This document shows positions 10,239 through 21,226 of a DNA stretch of 64,000 nucleotides, one piece after another. A program made the translations under genes and the position numbers. The stretch covers positions 496,001 through 560,000 of the forward strand of contig NW_021940918.1 in assembly GCF_004337985.1 (NCBI RefSeq), given 5' to 3'. The DNA comes from Pyricularia pennisetigena. Its lineage: Eukaryota; Ascomycota; Sordariomycetes; Magnaporthales; Pyriculariaceae. The first letter of the stretch is position 1. Each line of letters begins with the position of its first letter. The notes beneath the pieces are model-generated. The model had not been told where the DNA came from and did no database searches. It saw only the letters and a list, made by a program, of their open reading frames with translations.

Positions 10239-12049
10239 ATGGCGTCCAGGAGACTAGCTCTTAACCTTTCCAAGGGGCTGCGCGCCCGCGCCGGCCTCAG
10301 CATGCCCATGCGAAGAGGTTTTGCCACGCCAGTTCCGACGCCTGCCGGCACCCAGACGACGACGCTCAAAAATGGCCTCACGGTGCGTTTTGACCTCGAA
10401 AATGCGCTTGATGACGATGAATATTTGTTTCGATGGCTGGAGGATCAACTCCCCGGTCAATTGCAACCGTTCGTAGACTGACAAGAAAACTCATCCCCTG
10501 CCTTTCAGGTCGCTACTCAGTACTCTCCCTACGCGCAAACATCAACGGTCGGCATGTGGATAGATGCTGGCTCCAGGGCCGAGACCAACGAGACCAACGG
10601 AACAGCACACTTCCTCGAGCACCTGGCTTTCAAGGTAGGTCGGAAGCATGGTCTCCTCTAGGATGTGAATCTGGATCACATCAGACGTGAACAAAATCAC
10701 TGATCAAGAATTTTCTTTTTTTTCTCTCCAGGGAACGCAGCGCAGGACACAACACCAATTGGAGCTCGAGATTGAGAACATGGGAGCACACCTCAATGCT
10801 TACACCTCGGTATGTACAGCGACCCCGAATACAAGCCGCAATGATTCGCAGACTGGCGTGAGCGTGTCTGGCTGACCAGTAGTTTGACCCAACCCACAGC
10901 GCGAAAACACTGTTTACTTCGCCAAGTCCCTGAACGAGGATGCCCCCAAGTGTGTTGACATCCTCGCCGATATTCTCCAAAACTCAAAACTCGACGAGGC
11001 TGCCATTGAGCGTGAGCGTGACGTGATCCTGCGCGAGTCGGAGGAGGTCGAGAAGCAGCTCGAGGAGGTTGTCTTTGACCACCTCCACGCGACTGCCTTC
11101 CAGCACCAGCCTCTTGGCCGCACCATCCTGGGCCCCCGCGAGAACATCCGCGACATTACCCGCACCGAGCTTGTAAACTACATCAAGCAGAACTACACGG
11201 CCGACCGCATGGTCCTCGCCGCTGCTGGTGGTGTCCCCCACGAGCAGCTTGTCGAGCTCGCCGACAAGTACTTTGCCAACCTGCCCGGCGAGACTGCCCA
11301 GACCAGCGCCTACATCCAGTCCAAGGCCAAGCCCGACTTTGTTGGCTCCGACGTCCGCATCCGCGACGACACCATCCCCACCGCCAACATTGCCATCGCC
11401 GTTGAGGGTGTCAGCTGGAGCGACGACGACTACTTCACCGCCTTGGTCACCCAGGCCATCGTTGGAAACTACGACAAGGCTATGGGCAACGCACCTCACC
11501 AGGGTAGCAAGCTCTCTGGCTTTGTCCACAACAACGACTTGGCCAACAGCTTCATGAGCTTCTCGACCAGCTACAGCGACACTGGGTAGGTTTTGTTTGC
11601 GTTTGCATGGCTCCATTATATGGTTTCTCTCGTTCCAACCACTAACCCTGGTCTCTTTTAGTCTTTGGGGTATCTACCTGGTGACTGACAAGCTCACCCG
11701 TGTCGATGACCTCGTCCACTTTGCCCTCCGCGAGTGGTCGCGTCTGTCGCAGAGCGTGAGCGAGGCCGAGGTCGAGCGCGCCAAGGCCCAGCTCAAGGCT
11801 TCTATCCTTTTGTCCCTGGACGGCACCACAGCCGTTGCCGAGGACATTGGCCGTCAAATCGTCACCACAGGCCGCCGCATGAACCCGGCCGAGATTGAGC
11901 GCGTCATTGACGCTGTCACTGCCAAGGACGTCATGTCATTTGCTCAGCGCAAGCTTTGGGACAAGGATGTTGCCGTCAGCGCCGTCGGCAGCATCGAGGG
12001 CCTGTTTGACTACGCAAGGATCAGGGGCGACATGAGCCGCAACTTCTAA
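10239..12049 (+). CDS. Mitochondrial processing peptidase beta subunit
   Basis: Exons 10239-10382, 10509-10634, 10732-10809, 10900-11585 and 11662-12049 give 473 residues, the normal family length. The N-terminus ([20 protein letters not shown]) is an Arg-rich mitochondrial presequence. The inverzincin motif HFLEH lies at residues 82-86 (zinc ligands His82 and His86, catalytic Glu85), with the third ligand expected at Glu162 in RESEEVE. Two M16 domains follow. The protein is the catalytic half of the matrix protease that removes presequences from imported proteins; in fungi of this group it is also the core I protein of the bc1 complex. The gene is divergent from the GH36 gene. Identification and all splice sites are secure. 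Confidence 0.96.
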
Positions 12050-12549
12050 GTTGTATGTTTCGATGATGGTTAGGAGACGCGGTTGCGTGGGGTTAGATGA
12101 GCCAGGAGGAGGAGAGCCACTGTATTAATATGTGTGAGTCTCAGCCGCATCATGGGTTGATTTGGGGTTACTTGCTTAGACATAGAGCAAACGACTCGTC
12201 TCGACCAGAAAATAAGATAAGCTTTTCTTTGTGTTTAGATGAGGTCTTTTAGTCTGTTTGTACATAAACAGTTGGTTTGGTTGGAAATACTTTGTCATTC
12301 CCTATCGTGTGTCGTGTTTGTCGTGTCCGAGACAGGTACATGCCGTCGTTCTCCCTTGGCCCCCTTTTTCTTATATCATATCACATAGCCTTGACCCAAA
12401 GCCGCCATGATTCTTGACGGATCGTTCTCTCAAACGACATTTCAGACACTTGAGTCGTCAGTCATTCTTTTCCAGTCCTCTCAACCTTTTTTTTTTTTTT
12501 TTTTTTTTTTCCTTAACTTTCCTGATAAGGAGCAGGGAGACTGTCCAGT
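12050..12549. other. Spacer with 24-T tract
   Basis: 3' flank of the MPP-beta gene and promoter of the chitinase gene. It contains a pure run of 24 T (12487-12510) about 40 bases before the chitinase start codon. No gene is seen. Confidence 0.6.
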
Positions 12550-14194
12550 ATGAAGATATTCGGCAGTTACCTGCTCACTAGTGCTCTACTGGCGTACTTC
12601 ACGCTGGCATCCGCAGCCCGCTTCAACCCCAATGTCAAGACCAACACGGTGGTGTACTATGTAAGTCAAATAATCTCCCGTGACATGTCTGCTACTCACA
12701 CGGCCCAAACCACCCCAATTCACAGGGCCAAGGACCGGACCAAAAGGACCTGATCACCTACTGCCGCGAGCCGGCCATTGACGTCATCGTGCTTTCATTC
12801 GTCCACCTCTTCCCACAGCAGGCCAACGGCCTGCCCGGCACAAACTTTGGCAACCAGTGCGGCGGCGCCGTCTACGCGGGTCCCGGTCCCGATCCGTCCC
12901 GCGACGCGCTGCAGGCCAACTGCCCGCGCCTCGCGTCGCAGATCGAGCAGTGCCAGCGCATCTTTCGCAAAAAGGTCCTGCTCAGCCTCGGCGGCGGCGT
13001 CGCCGGCTACCAGCTGACGGGCGCCGACGCCGGCCGCGCCCTTGCCGACCAGCTCTGGGCTATGTTTGGCCCGCGGCCGCCAGCGGATCCTGCAACGCTG
13101 CCGAGGCCGTTTGACGGCGAGGGCGGCAGGGTCGTGGACCTCGACGGCTTCGATCTAGACATTGAGTTCCCGCCCGTCGATGGCGGCGAGGGCTATCGCG
13201 CCCTTGCGCTAAGGCTCAGGGCCCACTACGCCAGCGTCCCCGGCCGGAGGAAGATTAGGCTCCTGACGGCTAGTCCGCAGTGCGTCGTGCCCGACTCGAA
13301 CTTGAGCGGTGTGATCCGGGCCGTGAGGTTTGATGCGTTGTTTATACGTAGGTTTTTATGTTTTTCTTGTTTTTTTATCGTCTGTCCTGATGACACTCGT
13401 TCAGCCGCACTTCAAAGGCGGTTACGCCGGGAAGCCAAGTCAACGAGGTAGTCGGGATTCAGTCCATTTACCGGGAAACTTACATGATACCATGTGATGA
13501 CAGAGTTCTATAACACCATTGTCTGCTCAGCTGCCCGATGGGCAAGCGAGAACCCGACATATACTCCAGGAGACCTTGGGAACTCCGCCGGCTTCACCTT
13601 TGACACCTGGACCGAGTCCATCAGGGGCACGGCATCTTCGCGAGCGAAGCTGTATCTGGGTCTTGCTGGAGGACCTAATGCTGCCAACCCTGGGCATTGT
13701 GAGTGATCTTGCTTCCCATCCTCGCTCTCCTATATCTCCCGCAAACCAAGTCATGCCGGGAGACTTCCATTCAATTCTCCCACAACAGACAGTAGCTAAC
13801 CACAACCCGCGAAAAATCAAAATCAAAAATAGACATTGACGAAAAAGCAAGTAGGCGCCTGATCGAGGCCTTCTTCTGCCGCCCCAACCTCGGCGGCGTC
13901 GCCGTCTGGGAGGCCACAAACGCCAACCGGGGCGACAAGAAAGCCTACTATACCACCGCCCGGGAGCACCTCGAGCGTGCCAATAGGGACCCCAGGGCCA
14001 GGGACTGTCCGGTTGCTCCTCGTCCTGCTCCGGACGACGACAACAGCCCTCCGCCGGCCCCGGCCCCTGGGGCCTGCGGCAGCGGCGTCGGGAGCTGTGC
14101 GGGCGGTTTCTGCTGCAGCCAGTATGGGTACTGCGGTCAGGAACCTGAATACTGCGGTGCGGGCTGCCAACGGCAGTTTGGGACATGTTCGTGA
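12550..14194 (+). CDS. Secreted GH18 chitinase with C-terminal CBM18
   Basis: Exons 12550-12660, 12726-13347, 13504-13698 and 13833-14194 give 429 residues. A signal peptide occupies about residues 1-22 (ending LASAARF). The GH18 domain has the substrate-binding LLSLGGG motif and the catalytic DGFDLDIE motif at about 177-184, with Glu184 as acid/base. A Pro/Asp-rich linker leads to a hevein-like CBM18 chitin-binding module (about 391-429) with all eight cysteines. The protein should hydrolyse chitin outside the cell, in wall remodelling or attack on chitin of other organisms. The third intron boundary is chosen because it restores the conserved FDALFIQFYNT reading; an optional extra exon inside 13398-13451 cannot be excluded. 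Confidence 0.92.
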
Positions 14195-15170
14195 GGTGAT
14201 GGTAGGGTCTCACAAAAAGTCCGTTCATGCCATACGTAACGATACAAATATCCGTGTTAAAGCGATGCCGGAGGAGAGAAAGACCTGTGTGTTGCTGGTT
14301 ACATTTTGAACGAACTATACTGGCATGATTCACAAATCAATTGTCAGTCATAATCAAGTACTAGAAGATAAAGATTTATTTCTTTTGGTTGCGGCGTACA
14401 TGTGCCTGGACGGCCAAACGGTCCCGTCCCAACAAGCCGAAGCAGCTAGCCAGACCTTGCTATATAAAGTCGTGTTGTGGCTCGCAAATTCAAGTTCCAC
14501 CTCCTCCTGAACGCCAGCTCACCAACATCCTATCCCAAAAAGGACCCGTAATTCGTGAATCGCTCTCGCGCCTCCCCTATGATGAGCCAAAAAAATGAGA
14601 AAAAAAAAGACAATAAAAAGAAAACCAATTTCACTCAACTCGACATGGCCTCCCGATCTCGCATTCGCAAAGATCGAGGACCTCATGGTTCTGACGAGGA
14701 GTATAAAAGCCAACATACAAAAGAAAATAGCTACCATTTGTAATGGCTGACTAGATGCGGACACTGATTCTCCAGAATAAACTCCCGAGATCAGGACAAT
14801 GTTGGAACGAAAGTTCCTCAGAGATATATATCTCTGTATATAGCTGACAAAAACTAAGCCGAAAAAAAAATATAAACAAAGGAACAACGCCATGTCTATG
14901 CAGGTGACGTAAGTAGAAGTTTTGATGTGGTGTGTAAGCTCCTCAAACACGGCCCGTATTAACGTTTAAATTATTCTGGGCTTTTCGTTTGGCGGCCTTG
15001 ATGGCCGACGCGGCGCTTGGGTATATGTAGGTAGGTATCTTGAATATCGGCGAGATATCAAGATGGTGAGTTATATATCTTGTAATGAAGCCAGGCGGGG
15101 GAAGGGAGCCCACTTCCGCCAAGAGCCTGTCCCGACGAGGCTGATAATATGCATGTCTCCCCCGAATCAA
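14195..15170. other. Spacer between convergent chitinase and PNG1 genes
   Basis: Almost 1 kb of shared 3' flank. A TATATAAA word at 14461 points right but no gene follows it. No coding region is supported. Confidence 0.5.
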
Positions 15171-16658
15171 TCAGCGATACTCCCGACGGTGGGAGCCATC
15201 TCCAGGGCCAGGGGGATAGTGGTGCCTTCCACCCTCTCCTCGTGCTGCAACCCATTCCGCATTTCCGCTCTGTCTACCAAGTTGCTCAGCAGGCAATTTG
15301 GTGTCCTCGCTAGAACCCGACACGGTCGAGCCGGAACCATTAGTGACGCCAGGGACCAACTGAGTGACAGCATGTGCGATCGAGTTGACCACGTATTGAC
15401 GCAATTCGCGGTCCTCCCTGGCATCTTCCTTCTCCAGGCGGAATCGTTCGTCCTTGTTCATGTTTGCCCTCCGAATGTTTTTGATCTCCTGCATGATGTA
15501 GAGCATGACTTCTTCCGGGCACTTGTTCCTCTCGAGTGAGAACTCGCTCTTTCGTACGTATCGGCGTGTGACATCGGTAGCGCCATCGATCGAGAATGCT
15601 ACGCAGTACGACATCTTCTTGCCCCAGCCTTCCGTGTAGAGGCGTGGATTATCCCAGGCCTCCTCGCATGCGTCGACGTGGACCCATCGCTTTTGGTGTT
15701 CAGAGTAGATTTCGGTCCAGACGTGGTCTTCGGCGTTCCATACCCAACGCACCCGGCCACCAACGGCTCGGCAGAGCATGCTGAAGCAATTAGCCCACTC
15801 GCCGCACCTGCCTCGCCTTGTCTGCAATAACCTCCAGACGTCGCTGTAGCGGGGGAAGCGCTCGTAAGCACCGCAGTGGGAGCTCGAACATTGGTAGAGC
15901 TCCACGAGGAGCGCACCGCACGCATTCTCCTCCGGCGTGGGAGCAGTCTTGCCCTTTGCTTCTGTCGGTGACATGCAAACTGGGCATGGCGGGTTGTTGA
16001 TCCATGTGAAGAAAGAACGCTTGAACCATCTGTCGGCCATGAGGTTACATTCATGTTAGCCAAGACCATTCGGCCAATTGATCGAAGATCCGCCGAGGAC
16101 AAAATAGGGTTGTCGTGCAAATTGTTTTGCTCACCTCAAAAGAGCGCGGATGACGCAGTCCTGATATCCCCATTCGGGTTTCCTCCCATCACCCATGCTC
16201 TCAGCCTGAGCTTGTAAAACTTGCGTCTCTTCTTCTGCCTCGCCATATATACGGTCAAGTGGGATGACTTGCAACGCTTCGTCCAGCAAGCCAGGGTTTT
16301 CATATTTCGTCGGCGTTGTCGACAGAGTGATAAGTAGATTCCTGAATTTTTGTGACTCTTTGTCTGTCGCAGCTGGTGGTGTCGGGATCTTTGGGAGGTT
16401 TCTTAATGACGAGTATGACGGCGGCGTCGAGCCTATTTGTGATGCGGATGGCTGTGACGACGATGGCCCAGCGGACGCACTTGGGCTGCTGGATGACGAC
16501 GTGCCGGGAGCCGGTGAGCCTTGCCGTGACCGAGAGCGGTCCAGTTCATTCAATCGCTTCGTCTTTAATAGTCGCTCAAATCGGTGCCTCAAATCCTTGG
16601 CCCATTCCTCGCCATACTCTTCATCCCCAGGACCGGGGCGGCTTATGTTGGAAGCCAT
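15171..16658 (-). CDS. png1: Peptide:N-glycanase PNG1 (transglutaminase-like)
   Basis: Two exons on the minus strand, 16658-16135 and 16029-15171, giving 460 residues. The N-terminus is a Ser/Pro-rich linker, followed by the transglutaminase-like core. Zinc ligands are the pairs CPVC (190, 193) and Cys222/Cys227. The catalytic triad is complete: Cys250 in [10 protein letters not shown], His277 in EDHVWTE and Asp294 in VHVDACE, followed by the family signature [11 protein letters not shown]. Cytosolic PNGases remove N-glycans from misfolded glycoproteins during ER-associated degradation, usually bound to Rad23 and the proteasome. The reported Neurospora crassa orthologue lacks enzymatic activity, so the intact triad here is notable. 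The C-terminal tail after about residue 420 is weakly conserved. Confidence 0.93.
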
Positions 16659-19600
16659 GACGTCGTCGGGTTATAATCGCTATGCACAGAAATTGTCGAA
16701 GGTTGCGACGTCAATCTCCGACAGGACCCGTCCTGCGCTCACTAGGGTGGCGCAGTCCACTATCGAATGTCCCGTTCAATCGCGTCGGCGACGGGCGAAG
16801 GATGTTTGTCTCGGATTGTGTGTTTGTACAAAGCGGTCGTGTCGACGACGCCGGGTTCACCTAATCCGAATAATCAAAGCAGTGTCGCCGTTGTAGCTGG
16901 GAGATGACAGGCCGGCCGCCCACAGCCAACTAAGTCCACGCAATCCTCAATCCAAAAGGTCGACAAGATTCCTGGCAGCCGAGCCCAACTGTCTGCCACA
17001 GATCGACTTGGTGTCGTCGCAAAATCCTCTCCGTAGTTGGAGTCTTGGTAGTAAACGTTCGTTTAGAGGTAGTGACGCTGTGAGAAATCGACACGGGGGA
17101 TCGATGGACGGTTCGTTTGTTGCATAAAACTCCCCAGATCGGGATCAAGTCGAAAGCCAGGCAGTACCACCAAATCGGTCAGTCAGCCACGGACATAAAC
17201 CGAATTAGGGACGCATGTGTGATAATTGAGAGAATTGGTAGGGTGTCCTTCCTTGAAAAGGGGGGAAAGAGTAAAGGGCAAAAAAGAGGGTCAAGGAAAG
17301 ATAGGTAAAGCAACGCAGGAAAGGTTAGGTTAGGTGGTAGTGAATAGTTGAGTTGCGTCGCACCCGCATACAGGCTTAATTCGGAGCGACCGTCAGCAGA
17401 GAGGGAGAGCGTCGCGGACTTGACATGCTTCTCTCTACGTAGCGCAGTGCGTGGAGGGGGCACCAGCGTAAGAGGCCGCGCGTTCAAAGGCGGAAGCTTC
17501 GACGGGGGCTCTCGCATAGGATCCACCTACTCCACTTATGATCCCTGATTGATTGGCTGAAAATGAGACTCTGCATCGAAAGCGTGACGATTAACCACTC
17601 AGCAAGTGGGTGGCGTGCACAGGCGGCTTTTCCTTTCTTTCCTCTTGTCCCTCACAGCTGCTGCTTGCTTGGCCTCTCTCAAAGGCGAGGTGCAAACAGG
17701 GCCCCTCAACCCGGGCGCATGTCGCCTGCCAGACGCAACGCACGTCTTCATGTCTGCCTGTACGAAGCAGGTATGTAAAACTGTCGTTGATGCTTTCAAG
17801 GACCACGCACCCCTTTATGCAACGAATCTACGGTACGTTGGCTTGCAGCTTTGGCTTTGATTTAGAAGAAATGACACCACAAGATTTGATGGCATCTCAC
17901 TACGTCTGCGGGTTGGTTTGTCTTGTTGCTGCTGCAGTCGGCCAAAATGTAGCCGCGTCCCGCTGCGCAAATACCACAGCCAGCTCAAAGCCCCGGGCTT
18001 GTTCTGTACCAAGACGTGCCGACCCCACTTGATCCACATTGCTTGCGACCTTGCTGCCGTCACTCCCGGGCTTTTGGATGAACGTCCAACATGCGAACGC
18101 AAAATGAGGGTTTATGAGTTTAGTTGTGATGGTAATTATCAATTGCTTTTTTGTAATTATTGCCAAAAACTGTAACATCTCGATATCGTTTACATAAGCG
18201 CCCACTTCGAACAAGAGCATATTAATCTTTACTCTAGACTGGACTGAATCGGACTACTCGAGCAGGGAACATGCTGCCACTAGTGCCTCGGATATGCCCT
18301 GTAAATGTGAAAAATGCTGGGCATTTCCTACCTTTAGAGACTTGTACAACGTCTGGTGTGGACCATCCTTTCCCCTCCTCGGGACATGGTTGCCGACAAT
18401 TTACTCATAGGTGTCTTCCCGTGCGCCTCGGCATCCTGTCCAAGGAGGGAAGATATGCGGGCTGGATTTTGGGGGGGTCTTGAGGTTTTTCTAGGCCTTC
18501 AGGCCGTTGCCGACTGGGCAGGAAATGCCACGTGTGGCTTGCTGGTAACTAGCGTGTGGCTCTGTCAACTCGGCCTCCGGTTGGGCCAATTGCTGGGCCT
18601 CTGAGCGATGGGCCACCACTTTCCATTGGTTCTGGTTTTTCTCATACGTCAAACCCCATAAATTTATTGTGGCCTTGGAGGGAGGAGGCAGCACTTTTGT
18701 GTCGTATTGGTTGCTTGCACCGTCGACAGAGCTATTCGGATACGTTACAGCGCCCAGCAAGCCTCAATGTTACCGCTAGCGATTCATATCTTATCAGCCT
18801 CATCCGCACAGGAGGAGTCCAGGCCAGGCACAGATAAAACCCTATGTCTTGGCATCGCCCTAACTATCCACCCGTCTGCCCATGCGTCTGTCTGCCTATG
18901 AGTTCGCCTGACAACACCTGGCATCAGGTCGTTGACTGATGGAATTGCTTTGTCTTTTGCAGACGGACTGCTCTAGACGTTGATCTTTCAGCCGTTATCC
19001 CATTCAGTTCCCCGCATTTTGGTCTCTTCAAAATTCAAAGGCAGCATAACATCTGTTTTCATTTTGTTACTTATCATCGTTACTGTATAATTCGTTGCTA
19101 GTTACCGGTCCGATCATCCAATGATCAACCAGGCATTGCGTGGAAGGCGAGTGCCTTCTTGGCTGCCAGTCGTTGTGATCGCCAGATCGGGTTTAGCGCC
19201 CTCAATTAAACCCCCTGCTCCAAAACCTTAGTCCGTGGGGTGATTGCGCGTCCGCCCTGGGGCCAGGACCAAGGAATGCAAAAAAAAAAAAAAAAAAAAA
19301 AAAAAAGAAAGAAAAAGAAAAAAAAAAGCTAGGCTTAACACCAACTTCTACCGTATTATAATTACTGTACATACTGTTGCTATTATTTGCCACCACTTCT
19401 TCTGTTAAATTAGTCGTTCGTCCACTCTTGTCCACGAGTCTTGAAGGTGTCGATTTGACTTTGAGTCGTGCCTCGACTTTCCAACAAGCGGCATGATTTG
19501 ATATCCTCCAAATGATGGATTTGCACACAGGCTGCACTTACGTACGCATACCTCTCTTTGGTTATCGATGCCAACCATTATATATCGATCACTCACAGCT

Positions 19601-21226
19601 CCAACCTATTATGTTCACTACCTACCGATATACGTAATATGCATCTCCCCGCTCTCTTTAGCTCCATAAACTTGGAAAGTTAATACTCCATCTAGTACGA
19701 ATGAACATCTACATAGTAGAGTCAAAAAGAATACCGAGTCGTTGACCTACCTGTTTGTTGTGGACCCCCTTCTGTACACGATGCTTCTGACAGAAACGAA
19801 GCTATTCTGTGACTTTGGATTTCTTGTTTCTTGTTTACACTCGACTCTTTATCAAAAACGCCAAAATACAAAACCCGAAGCCTAAGCCCCGTGTGTAGCA
19901 TTGCTTGCGACGGGACAGGCATCCAGGGTTGGTCGTTGCGGGTTCAGTGAACATTTAGGGAATTTCACTTGTCCCCCAACAGCGATCCTTCCCCTACACG
20001 GCTCGTTCCGTTCGGCAGACCGACAACCGTTTTATTTTCTCTTCCACTTCCAACCTCGAGGCGGCCGGGATGTGGGAGTCCAACTTGCAGCATTCCCTCC
20101 GGCACAATTTCGGTGTACAAGACAGAACGATCTGCAGTACCAACCATCGCCCGGTATTTATCAACTGAAGATATACTCGGCTTGCCCAGGTTTTCGGAAG
20201 ACCCGACGCGGAAAGACTTTTTCCCTCTCTCGTTCGTCTCCATCCGACTACGTACTACGTGATACTACTTTTCTTATTTTGGCAGAGCTTGCATTTACTT
20301 TGGAAATTTGCGTTAGCCCCCTCCACTTTTCTTTTTTCTATGTCCCGTTATTCACAGTTAATCTTGTGGATAATGTCGGGCAGGCGTTCATGAACCTTTC
20401 CCAAGTGCAAAGTATAATCGCACATCGCATGCCACTAAACCTTTAACAGTGTGCAAGTGGGCGTCGTTACGTACTTGTTAGCAGCAGAAAGAGACAAAAG
20501 GGAGAAGGATGCAATACACATTGGATGGCTAAAAGAAAATGTAGCTTGGACCCGGGCGCGGCTGTACGCGCGTCCCTAAGACTTGGATTTCCTTTGGCCT
20601 CAGGTCCGGCCGCAAAGTTTGATCTGATATAGATAAGCCGCTACTGCTCCCATGACTCGGATGGCGTACAGACAGGCTGTTGTTTTCTTCTTTTAATTAG
20701 CCCACTTTTTTTTTTTTTNNTTTTTTTGTTAATTTGTTCTCTTTGCTTCTTCTTAACATGGGGATGCGTAAGACATATGGAAACAGTTGCTTCCGGTCAA
20801 AGCATCTGCAGTGGACTTTGATCACGAGGATAGTAGCTTTGAGACTAGAACTGGATTATGGGTGCACCGTATCGAGATCGGTGTGGGAAACTTGGGGCTT
20901 TGAATGCGACAAAGGACAGCTCTTCGAGGCAGGCAATCTTACCAAGTCGCATTCTGACATGAACTGACTGACACCAACACAAGCATTCGTGACCATAAGG
21001 CACTAACCCGTCGTGCGGGCCACGTACCCAGAATAGCAGAAGATGTATGTTCGTTTATTGTTTGTAAGAAACGCAAAGGATAGGTGAGGAATACGAAACA
21101 AGGTTTATAAGCATTAGGCCCCGAGATATGAACATGCCTGAGAATAGCCCAGAGTCGAAAACATGAGGAAAGGAGTCTGTTCCTAGTAGCCTCAGACCAC
21201 CAAAACATGACCATGCCGATTTTTAT
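16659..21226. other. 4.6-kb gene-free region
   Basis: The promoter of png1 lies at the left end; the rest up to the 3' end of UTP4 shows no gene I can support. Several open frames of 60-180 codons (for example near 17.6-18.0 and 19.9-20.4 kb) begin at non-ATG codons and have no recognisable content. It contains an A run of 27 (19280-19306) and a T run interrupted by two unresolved bases (20719-20720). Confidence 0.5.

Noticed and set aside
14461..14468. TATATAAA word as a promoter
   Set aside because: No plus-strand gene follows before the convergent png1 gene.
17606..18032. Frame resembling a short secreted Cys-containing protein
   Set aside because: The apparent start is GTG, with no ATG or upstream exon that would supply one.
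19901..20446. Open frame of 181 codons on the plus strand
   Set aside because: It starts at a non-ATG codon, overlaps an open frame on the other strand, and has no recognisable content.
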